This document shows positions 11,306 through 21,188 of a stretch of 64,000 nucleotides of DNA, piece by piece. Position 1 is the stretch's first letter, and each line of letters starts with the position of its first letter. The notes under the pieces are model-generated. The model was given only the letters and a program-made list of their open reading frames with translations, did no database searches and was not told the DNA's origin. Location of the stretch: the NCBI RefSeq assembly GCF_016808335.1, contig NC_053136.1, forward strand, positions 1,904,531 to 1,968,530. Reading direction: 5' to 3'. The stretch is from Panicum virgatum. Its lineage: Eukaryota > Streptophyta > Magnoliopsida > Poales > Poaceae. The translations under genes were made by a program, and so were the position numbers.

Positions 11306-14300
11306 CTACATGATTGCAACACTCAAGTAATCACCAATCTGCAGAACGAGGCAGCATAGATGAGCGATTTGTGCATTGACAAAAGGCATAATCAGGAAAG
11401 GCACATAATACAGCATTGGCACAAACCTGGAACCCGAGCTCTGCCAGAGTTTTGGCATCATCCCCTCTTCCATGACCATATGCAAAGGTCGAACCCACCT
11501 TCAAATATTCAACAAGACAAGAGTTATGAAAGGTTAGCAATGCAGTGGAACATGAGTTGCATAGAGAACTTTGCACAAGTAGGCAGGTCACTAGCAGTTT
11601 GGATGAACTAACACAAGTAGGCAGGTCGCTAGCAGTTTGGATGAACTAACAAAGTAACAAACAGCATTTTAGCAACAAGTTCAAGACCACCTTGATGTGA
11701 ACAGTACATTAGCTTCGATACATACATGGAAAGCCTAGAGTTGTGCATTGCGTATGTAATACCTAAGAACATAATTGTATGACAGAAAAAGTAGTAAATA
11801 ATTCAACATGATATTAATTAGGAGAAGAATAATTATGAGATTAATGAAAGATTAAATGGACAGAGTCTCATAATGATAGCTCATGCATCAGTATTGACAC
11901 ATAAGAGGCTTCTCATTTTAGCATTAACGGCACAAGCTCATTTCACAACAGAACTTAGGTCAAAAATAAAGAACTGGCTTTTGCTATCATAAAAAAGGGA
12001 ATGTGGTGGCATCAGCTTCACCAAGGAGGCTTCACATTTTAGCTACAGTTAGAAATTCATCAATCCATTCCTTAGAAGGTTGATTTGATAATTGATACAT
12101 CCTTAGAAGGATAGATTTGCCAATTGGTAAAAGTGAATCATGTGGTACTTGTACATGAATGGAAGAGGCTGTTAAGGCAAAGGTAGTCGAAATTGGAGTT
12201 AACTCTTTACCTGTCTGACAACAAAACGGCCATTCTTGTCTGGGTACACAAAAGCAAAAGAAAGCCTAGCATTTCTTTTCCTTGCTGGAAGAGCAACCTC
12301 TTTTACCTGAAAAAAGACAATCATAATGATAAGATTGCGAGAAGTGAAATATATAGCTACTTGGTATGCAGGCTCAGGCCCCACTAGTCATTGTCACACC
12401 CAGTGGTATGTTGATAAGACATGAAAATCTATTTTCCTCCAACATTTTATTTTTCCTTAAAATGTCACAAGCAACTAAAACATGTGAATAACTTACAAGG
12501 TCTGTGAGCTCACGGAGCGTGGCATCCTTCCATGTGTAAATCTGAACTTCATCTTTTGGCTCCTTCCCTCTCACCGCAAACTCTTCATTTTGGTGATGGC
12601 CAGCAACCTGTAAATAGTCACCAACGATCAATTTTCTGAATACACAGTGTTCCCTAATCGAACTTTACTACAAGACATGTACAAAGATAAGATATGCACG
12701 ACACATATTACCATTCACAATACATTTGTGCAGATTACCCACATAAAAATTTATATCGTAGGGTTAGAGATTGCCACTGTGATTTCAAGAAACATTATAG
12801 GCGACGAACTTCAGAATTAAAATAGACAATATTGTTCTGATTGAACAGCACCAGTTGTCCAAGTAAGGCAGTAAGCTTTCAGGGCAGATAACCAAGTATA
12901 CCGCAAAAAAAATGAGCTCGTGGAAAAAAATTCCTTGCCCAATAAATAGCTACTACATGTAAATGGAAAATATAACTTGCAGGGCATGTTACGGTGCGGC
13001 CCTATAGGGTGAAGCCTGTGTTCATGGGTGTTCTCAGCCAGTAGAAGGTTGGATTCCTTCTTAGTTGAAATACTGTGGGGGTAGACTCTCCCCACCAGCC
13101 GAGTTTTTTTTCTCTTTCAACATAACAAGCAGTTTATTCCCTTTAGTTAAGCAGGTCAGCGTTTTCCAGTCACTCCAAAGGTCTGCCACATTATGTTTGT
13201 TCCCCTTTATGCCACTGTGTACGCACAGCCTAGTGTTTTTAAGTTTTAACAAACTTCACTGATAATTCATTACACCATAGTTAGACAAAAAAGTTCAACA
13301 CATGCTTCTAAATGGATTCCCAGCACAAGTAAACTGGCAGTAAATTGCATTTTTAGTACCAGAGTTCTGTGAGTATGGAAAAGCTTTCTACCAATTCCAC
13401 TACAGGCCGACTATACCATGAAATCCATTCAAAGTTGAAGTCATATGCAAACAAAAACATGTGGATCCAGAATAAATTTATGCAGACCACTCGCATAAAA
13501 ATTGCATCCTAAGGTCTGAGATTGCTACTGCACTTTTCAAGAGATATTGAGGATGATAGGTGGACTACCTCTGAATTTATATCTTAGGCAATATATTCCC
13601 ATCAAACAGCACCAATTAACCCAGTAAGGCTGGCAGTAAGCTCCCGGAGCAGCTAAATATGTGATAGAATACCACAAAAAGTTTGCTCACAGAGCACAAC
13701 TCCTTGAGCATATTAGCCAAGTTGTATAAATTGCAAATTTTACAAGTTGTAGGAAAGGTTACTGTGCTCAACAGCTCTATAAATAACTAAATAAGAAAGT
13801 GTGGACCTCTCAACATAACAAACAGTTTGCTCCCTTTTGTTAAGCAGATCTGCTTTTTCCCGAGTCATTCTAGAACATGTCAGACACATTATATGTTTGT
13901 TCCCTTTTATGCCAACTGAGTATGCACGTCCTAGTGTTTAGCTAAATTTCGCTGATTGTGTTCACTAGTTTGACCATCAAACAGTTATAATGTTTTGTAA
14001 TTTTACTTAGCCAACAAAGTGCAGCCCATGCTTCTAAAAGGATTCCCAGCGCAAGTAAACTGGCAGTAAAATTCCTTTTTCTTTAAATACCAGTTCAATG
14101 AGTAATGAAAAGCTTTCTGACAATTCCGCTATGGGCCGTTGATACCATGAAATCCATTCATAAGTTGAAGTCATATACAAACAAGAACAAGTGGATCCAG
14201 AACACTACAACCTCTCAAGTCTGAACACACTAAAGTACTAATCAGCACATGCAACAAAAAATTTAGAGGGGGCAAAAAACAAAAGGACAAGCATGCATAC

Positions 14301-14632
14301 CCTTGTGAAGACCCTGAGCAAGAGAGGACAGGTCTGCAACAAAAAAAAACAGCATGTTATCAGTGAGTAATCAGACAAATTCATGTACCCCTTGATGCAA
14401 AACCTAACCTAATGCCGTGGAATCGCACATCGTTATTCACCTACTTCTAGAAGCAAAACACGATGGCCAAGCCATGAGTTGAAAGAGCGAGATCAGGAGA
14501 GCAAGGGGGTGAACTGACCTTCTCGCGGTCTATCGGTTCGGGGCGGAGGCGCGCCATCGGCGGCGGGCCCCGGTGCTGCATCGGCGGGCCCGGCCGCGCC
14601 GGCCTCATCGGCATCTCGCCCATGCCGGCCAT
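11306..14632 (-). CDS. SAP18: Histone deacetylase complex subunit SAP18
   Basis: SAP18 is a small ubiquitin-fold protein of the Sin3 histone deacetylase complex and of the nuclear ASAP complex that sits on exon junction complexes. Exons on the minus strand are 14632-14519, 14333-14301, 12607-12497, 12306-12211, 11498-11427 and 11338-11306. They join in frame to 152 aa, the usual plant length, with GT...AG borders. Hallmark segments are TCPLLLRVFTR, EVQIYTWKDATLRELTDLV, ARLSFAFVYPDKNGRFVVRQ and the C-terminal IGDYLSVAIM. The N-terminus is a Pro/Met/Arg-rich tail (MAGMGEMPMRPARPGPPMQ), as in plant homologues. Intron 2 is large (about 1.7 kb) because of an internal duplication. No damage is seen; the gene is probably functional. 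Confidence 0.93.
12725..14210. repeat. Diverged tandem duplication (about 730-755 bp unit) in SAP18 intron 2
   Basis: The block near 12735-13480 is repeated at about 13490-14210. Matching phrases include CAGCACAAGTAAACTGGCAG (13321) against CAGCGCAAGTAAACTGGCAG (14048), TACCATGAAATCCATTCA (about 13415 and 14144), and the GTGGATCCAGAA at each unit end. Copies differ by many substitutions and small indels, so the duplication is old. Copy 1 carries extra sequence around 12975-13105 (TAGACTCTCCCCACCAGCC) that is absent from copy 2 and may be a later insertion. Confidence 0.75.
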
Positions 14633-15971
14633 CCCGCGTCTTCAGCAGCAAGGTTCTAGCGCTCGCCGCCGCTGCCGCCTCGCCGATTCGTCGCGGGGAG
14701 AGGTGAGGTCTGAGATGGGTGGGGATGGGAGTCGACGGCGAGGATGTGTCTAGAAGGCAGAAGCGAAGCAAATAAACCCGTAAACCTCGCAGATTCATCC
14801 CTGAGCTCAATGAAAATTACACAATTGCAATTCGGTCCTCTTCTTAAAATCCTTCAACGTTCCCTAGTTGTTTTGTTCCCTTATGCTACGTTAACACCAT
14901 CCTTGCAACGATTATTATGGTACAATAAATATAAAGTACGGATCAAACTAAAACGGAATGTTCAGTTTCGTGGCTATTTAGTTTGAACCTTGCGTGCATG
15001 GAATTATGCGTGTTTCATTTGAATTTCGTTTACAAATTGTTGCAACCGTTAATGGTGCACATACGAAGGAAGGCGAATATTGCTTGCAATTTATATCATG
15101 CCCAAAGTCCTATTCAGATGGAGTTTTACCGGGTATGGTTTCATCTGATTGTGCAAATCGAAGCATTATGCCGACGACTCTACTAGATGGAGTATGTGAA
15201 ATAAGATTTTCGACTTCACCAACTTTAACTTTTCGGTAGGAGCTCTCTCAAAATAGATTTTAACCCATCGTCACTCAACAACCAACCACGTGCAAAGTAT
15301 AGTCCATTTCTAACATCATCTAATCGTAGAGCCGTCGAGATTCTTTTGTAACGCAATCATCGGCCCAGTGTAACTTAGGTACACTCCTTTTAAGAGCAAA
15401 GCTAATGAGCACGCCCGCTGCCGGCATCTAGTGCGGTGATTTGACGCCCGCGCTGGTGGTGGGTCCATTAGCATTTAATGTAAAAGAGTAATTTCACCCA
15501 ATAGCAATTGGGCTAGCGCGTTCCGATTGGTTTTCGCCGGCACGAGGCGAGCGTGTCGTGAGACGCTCGTCCCATTCTCACTTTTCGTGTTTTTCTCTTC
15601 CACGTCACATTCCGTTCGCTTCTCGCACATCATTAAACTTGCTCTAACACGGCGTATACCATACTATGCATGTACACAACAAACTCGCACGTGATCGAAT
15701 CTACGCTCATCACTCCCGCTCACGATCTCAAAGAGCGCGTGCATTCGCTGATTGTGATTTGCATTGATACCAGGCATTGATCGATGCCTGCCACTCTACT
15801 GAATGCTACTAGTACTCGAGCGTTTAATTAATTTTGATGAACAACTCTTTTTTTTTTGAAAAGGAAATTTGGATCTGTATGGAAAGGTAATGATGAATTC
15901 ACAACTCTTCAACTGCAAATGCCGAACGCCAGGGAAGCCTTGCGTTCGCGTAGGGCCGCCGCCGCCTTTTC
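14633..15971. other. Intergenic: SAP18 5' region, then unrecognised sequence
   Basis: About 14633-14770 is the GC-rich 5' UTR/promoter side of SAP18. From about 14800 to 15840 I see only short frames with no family likeness. The last 130 bp (15845-15971) is the left flank of the MULE and ends in the target duplication. The region may include what was once the distal promoter of the uridylyltransferase gene at 21189, now separated from it by the MULE. Confidence 0.4.
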
Positions 15972-15980
15972 AAAAGAAGG

Positions 15981-16290
15981 CGGTTTTTTCTTTTTTATAT
16001 TTAAAAAAATTAGAATTTCAAAAATATATGTTCGTTTTGGAAAATTTCAAAAATATACCCCGGTCGCCCTCCCATAGGGTGACAGGCCCAAAGTGTAATT
16101 TTTTTTTCAAATTTGCAACGAAGTCCCTAGAGAAAAATGGGCGACAGGGGCCTGTCGCCCCCCAATGGGCGACAGGGGCCTGTCGCCCGTTGGGGGGGCG
16201 ACAGGGGCCCCTCCCGCCGTATGCCACCATTCTCTTTGTATGCCACCATTCCCTTTGTGATTTGAGCCTAAAAATTCAGAAAAAAAGCCA
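15981..16290 (+). repeat. Left terminal inverted repeat of the 5.1-kb MULE
   Basis: Matches the reverse complement of 20698-21101 in order: the CGGTTTTTTC end, an AT-rich stretch with TTCAAAAATATA, the GGTCGCCC...GGTGACAGGCC block, CAAAGTGTAATTTTT, AAGTCCCTAGAGAAAAA, and palindromic units of GGGCGACAGGGGCCTGTCGC (16140-16200). The inner edge is marked by TTTGAGCCTAAAAATTCAG. Repeated self-complementary units could form strong hairpins. Confidence 0.8.
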
Positions 16291-16753
16291 GCCCTAGCCG
16301 TCATTATGAAAAAAAACTGGAGTGGTTGTCGTGTTTTCACATCTTTTTGAAATGGTGGAAGTGCACTGCTATTGGGTCACATATGTCTGGGCAAAGAATG
16401 CGATATTTAGGAATTCCGTGATCGCCGTGCTGAGCAGTGCCAACTTGTGATCTCGTACTCGCAGCTAGATACACTATAGTTCTTATTTTGAGCTATTCGA
16501 ATGTGTAGTCGTCCTCATCGTCGGCGGGATCTCGGCCGCTAACTCCTACCGCACCTAACTTGTCCTTAATTAAATCACGGAAAAAATCGCAAGAACTTCT
16601 CTTATTTAACGAGCATTATGGAACCCCAAACATAACAAGTTCACATCAATAGTATCTATAGAAACAAATGACAAGTAAACTAGTACAATCATAAACATCG
16701 GATACAAATAAGAGGTACACAACTATCTCATTACAAATAAATATCAGATATAT

Positions 16754-17464
16754 CTAACCACCCCTAGGGCGTCGGACCCTCTTAGCCCTCTGCTGGGCAC
16801 GAACATGGCCCTCGGAGTAGGTGAGAACATCCGGAGACCTCACCTGTCGCTTAGGACGCGCAAGGGGCTGCGGTGTCTGCTGCTGAGAGATCCCAAGTGG
16901 TGCTCCTCCTAGCTGTGAATACCCCAAGACATCGGGGTCACCTTGTGCGGCAGGCTCTTCTGGAGACAAGCTGTCGAAGTCGTCTAAGGTGAAGGTCTCT
17001 TTATCTGGTCGAAAGGAGGAAGAAGAAGGTCCGGCGCCCGCATCGGGGTAGAATCCTACGCAAAAAATGTGGATGTTAGCGTACGCTCGTATATTTTGTC
17101 ATGACATGTAGAAACCGAAATATGAAACATAAATTAACCTGTGTAGGCCGGTATCTGTGGCCCCGGTACCATCCCTGGATACGGTCCGCCAACTGGTGCT
17201 GTCCCTCTAAACATTCCAGTATGGCCGAACGCAGTAGCTGGATCGTATCCTGTATGTGATATTAGTAAATATGTAGGAACACTTGATGTAATTTTAAAGA
17301 GATATGTACGTTACCTGCACTTGGGAAGAACTGCGACGTCGGCCCGTGCACGGTCGACGGACACGGGAACGATGACGAGGCCTGAGACGACCCGTGGCTG
17401 TCTTCGTACTGTACACGGGTTCCGAAGTCGATCACTGGGTCTAGCAAGGAGTCCATCTCCATAC
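16754..17464 (-). CDS. C-terminal exons of the MULE-encoded protein (low complexity)
   Basis: Three minus-strand exons join in frame with matching phase-1 GT...AG borders: about 17464-17315 (MEMDSLLDPVIDFGTRVQYE onward), then the exon reading YDPATAFGHTGMFRG, then the exon from GFYPDAGAGPSSSS through DDFDSLSPEEP to the stop at 16754-16756. The protein is rich in Pro, Ser and Gln with a basic end (RAKRVRRPRGG) and no known domain. It is either a spliced C-terminal extension of the transposase or a separate small MULE ORF. The link across the transposase stop at 17603 is not established. Confidence 0.5.
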
Positions 17465-17602
17465 CTGCATTCAAAAATATATGAGAACACATAGGTAAAT
17501 ATATATTTCATACAAACTGGACACATAAATACAATAATACTTCATTACATACCTGCCATATTTCATTACTACATATTACAAATAATGAAATACAATTGTG
17601 GA

Positions 17603-20239
17603 TCATGACACCGAATGCCTTCCACGAGCAATTCTCGCCGATGCTCGTCTGAATGTAGGAGGTGCTCCATCTCTGGGATTTCCGGAAGGACCGACGTCAG
17701 CAGCATCATGAAGTGCATTCTGAGGACACTTCTTGTAGTTGTGACTCAATGCTCCACATTGGCTGCAACGCTTTTGTGCCTTGCTTGCTTCCGACTCGTC
17801 CATACCATTCCGAATACGACGTGTCTGACAGCGGCCTTTGCCTTTCTTAGTGGCTGGATCAGGAATAAACATCTTATTCTCATTATCCTGAGTGAAAGGC
17901 CCCACAATTCCAATCCCGTATACCTCATGTCCCCATGTGGATACAGCTGCTTCCTTGCTAAAGTACGGTGAAACAAATAGTCCTGGCTGTAACGCAGACT
18001 CTGCACATGCCGCAATGAGATGGGAGCATGGCATATGCAATAACTTAGGCTTCATGCAGGAGCAGAAGGCTTTGCCATCAACTGTAATCAAACTCTCCTG
18101 TACCACCCTATCTCTACGGATACCACGACCACTTCTATCCTTGCATAGAACCTCAAATCTATGCTCCATTGTACCTGTGGATATGACGCGGTGCAGTTTG
18201 GCCTTTTCAATCTTCTCTTGCATATATTGTGTCACTCTTTTGCAAAACTGAATTTGGGGGTTGTTGATGTATATGCTTGCAGCCGTGTAACGCTCTCTGA
18301 AATACTTCATCCACCCATACATGATGAACTCAACAATTCCCACAAGTGGAAAGGCACGACAAGAACGCATAACCATATTGAAACACTCTGCATGGTTCGT
18401 TGTCTGAATACCATACCGTATTTCGTTGGTATCATAAAGGAATGACCATTTCTCCTTAGGTGCACCTCGAATCCAGTGTGAAAATGGCTTTTCAATTGAA
18501 TCCCCAGCCTCTGCAGCCTGACTCGTGCCTGCTCTTGATGCCCTTACCTTCACTAGCTCTGCAGTCAACTGATCAAGCATCTGCCACAATGCATTGAATT
18601 TTCTCTGTTGATTTTGGGTGCACAACCTCTTAAACAGGTTCTTAAGATCCTTGTTCTTGAAGTGTTCATAGAAGTTTGCACCCATATGCCTAATGCACCA
18701 CTTGTTTTGGACATCAGGTCATAATGAAGGCGTTGTCGCAGTTCCACGTTGCAATTTCAGTATTGATTGCAGGATACCTGCATGCCTATCACTAATAAGG
18801 CACACATCTGGACGTGCAGCAACAACATGAATCTTCACTCGTTCAAGGAACCAATACCAAATGTCTATGTTCTCATTCTCAACAAATGCAAATGCGAGGG
18901 GAACAATTTGGTTGTTGCAATCTACACCGATTGCGGTGAGTATCTGACCTTTATACCTTCCAGTCAAAAATGTGCCATCAATGCAGATCACCGGAAAACA
19001 AAATTGAAATGCTCTAACACAAGCACCTATGCAAAAGAAGGCTCGTTGCATAATTCTTTGTCCCCTAGTCACGGCTGGTACAAGGTATGTGTCATAAAAG
19101 CTTCCAGGATTTCTAGCAGCAACCTGGGATAACATACGAGGTAGGTTATCATATGATGCCTCGTATGTGCCGAACCGCATCTCGAACACCTTTTGTTTAG
19201 CCCGCCATGCCTTCAAATAACTGATGGTGTACTGGTAAGTCTGCTCAATGTGTCGAACAATTATTTTCGGCTCATAATTTAGGTTGTCCATAATAAACCC
19301 ATACATTTGATATGCAACAAAGTCGCATGATATATTGCGATGCGAGGGAAGAACTTCTGACAGCAAACAAGTGTGCTCTGTGACAATGGAACATTTCCAG
19401 TTTGACTTCCATTTTCCCTTGAATGCATGTACACGCCATGGACATCCAGCATTCACACACTTCACCTCATATTCTTTACTGCCAGACTTTACGACTCTGA
19501 ATTCTGGTTTCAATGAGATTGCCCATAGTCTCACAGCATCTTTTACGACTTCAATGTTTGGATATGTTGCAGTTTGCACTACCTCGTTCCCTCTGTACTC
19601 CCACTCCTAATTTTGTACATCTTCTGCGACATGACTGCCAAAATCATGCTCTTTCCACTCTTTTGGCAATGAGTACTGCTCGTCATCAGATGAGTTCTCA
19701 TATTCTTCCATCTCTATTGTGGTTTGGTCTTCTGCCTCCATCTCGTCCACAATGCTATGTATCCTCTCTCCCTCATCAGCAAGGCCCTGTGGTCCCATGT
19801 TTTGGTTCTCTGTCTCTTCTGACTCATCTTGCTCAACATAATTGGTCTCTCTTTGAATACTCGGAGTTCCTTGATCTGCACAATGTTGGATTTCATTTTG
19901 TGTCTTCTCCTGAATTTGAACAAGAATGGCCAGAGGCCACCCACGCTCTAGAGCTGCTTGCATGTACTTCTGCCAGTCATCAGTGCTGTGTATCATCATT
20001 AATTCCCATAATTCACTTTCCACCTCCCAATTAACAAGAGACTGGACAGTGATCACATGTGTCAACAGATCAACATGGAACCCACGCTGCAGCCACTTAC
20101 ATATGGAACCAAAACTCCTTTCCAGAGGTTTATCTATGCCGCTAGATGTGCGCTTAAAGGCAGAAAGATCTACTCCATTTGACCCATACATAACATTGTA
20201 ATCACCATAAAATACTTGAAACTGCATCTTGCTCGACAT
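17603..20239 (-). pseudogene. MuDR-family MULE transposase with two nonsense codons
   Basis: One continuous frame of 879 codons is interrupted only by TAG at 19609-19607 (codon 211) and TGA at 18721-18719 (codon 507). The second replaces an expected Trp before PDVQNKWCIRHMGANFY. Order of parts: an acidic N-terminal region; the plant MuDR DNA-binding region (EYEVKCVNAGCPWRVHAFKG); the MULE catalytic core, with Asp in VICIDGTFLTGRYKG (about codon 421), Asp in CLISDRHAG and Glu in TTNHAECFN; a SWIM zinc finger (FCSCMKPKLLHMPCSHL); and a CCHC knuckle (CSQCGALSHNYKKC). A functional copy would cut and paste the element and its TIR relatives. Frame integrity outside the two stops suggests recent inactivation. 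Confidence 0.9.
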
Positions 20240-20697
20240 ATCTGTATATCACATAATACTTATCGAGTTATACTCTTTACTTCACTACCTTATTCAATAA
20301 TCCGTAAAAACTAAGTATGAAATTCAACTACAACATATAAGTATTCATAACTACGTGATGACACTCAAATTCTATACTGCATATGCCAAATTCTATTCTA
20401 AATCATAATTAATTTATAAACACGTCTCTAATAGTACTGCAATTATAATAATAAATGTGTAGAACTAATTTTCTAAACTAATTTACTACTACGTAACTAC
20501 AAACTAAAGTATCATTGAACTCCTACTTAAATGGTTCTACTATAGCACTAATTAAATTAAATTACTTACTCCTACTTAAATTACTCATATTTAAATACGT
20601 AGTACTTAAATAGAAAAATATATAAACTAAATGTACTAACCTGCAGATCACAAGTGTTAAATCCGACAGGACTTCGCCGCTTTCCTTCTTCTCACTC

Positions 20698-21101
20698 ATC
20701 TCTTTTTTTCTGGATTTTTGGTGGAATTTTCGGGCTCAAATGAGGAGGGAATGGGAGGGCTGGAGCTTTTATAGGGGGATACCCCGGTCGCCGGGGGGGG
20801 GGGGGGGGGGGCGACAGGCCCCCCTGTCGCCCGCGGGGGGGGGGGGGCGACAAGCCCCCCTGCCGCGCCCGTGGGCTGGGCCCAGCGGCGGTCGCCCGTG
20901 GGCTGGGCGACAGGGCCGTGTCGCTCGTTGGGGGGGCGACAGGGCTTTTTTTTCCAGGGACCTCATTGCGAATTTAAAAAAAATTACACTTAAGGCCTGT
21001 CGCCTTATGGGGGCGACCGGGGGTATTTTTGAAATATTTCAAAACGAATATATATTTTTAAAATTTTTATTTTTAAAAAATATAAAAAAGAAAAAACCGC
21101 C
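20698..21101 (-). repeat. Right terminal inverted repeat of the 5.1-kb MULE
   Basis: Reverse complement of the left TIR, with extra GC-rich units including a 19-G run at 20793-20811 and further G runs near 20835-20847. The outer end is GAAAAAACCGCC, followed by the TSD AAAAGAAGG at 21102-21110. Because the transposase reads leftward from 20239, this TIR should hold its promoter. It also abuts the 5' side of the gene starting at 21189. Confidence 0.8.
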
Positions 21102-21188
21102 AAAAGAAGGCCGTCCTTCCCCCAGGCAGGCCCAGTCCACTCACCCCCCACGCCCCTCTCCTCACGCCTTCCTCGCCTGCCGCGCGCC

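Larger units (their letters stand above)
15981..21101 (-). mobile_element. 5.1-kb Mutator-like element (MULE) with transposase, 9-bp TSD
   Basis: The element is flanked by direct repeats AAAAGAAGG at 15972-15980 and 21102-21110. Its ends are long inverted repeats starting (GG)CGGTTTTTTC and running about 300-400 bp on each side. Between them lies a minus-strand MuDR-type transposase (20239-17603) and a downstream set of exons (17464-16754). A 9-bp TSD, long TIRs and a MULE transposase together make the class secure. The transposase has two in-frame stops, so this copy is probably non-autonomous. It lies immediately upstream of the uridylyltransferase gene. Confidence 0.9.

Noticed and set aside
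11574..11650. Short 37-39 bp tandem duplication (AGGCAGGTC...GATGAACTAAC)
   Set aside because: Real but trivial; it lies in SAP18 intron 4 away from splice sites and has no evident role.
20793..20811. Poly-G run as a biological signal
   Set aside because: Homopolymer length is unreliable and it sits within the repetitive MULE TIR; no separate function can be argued.
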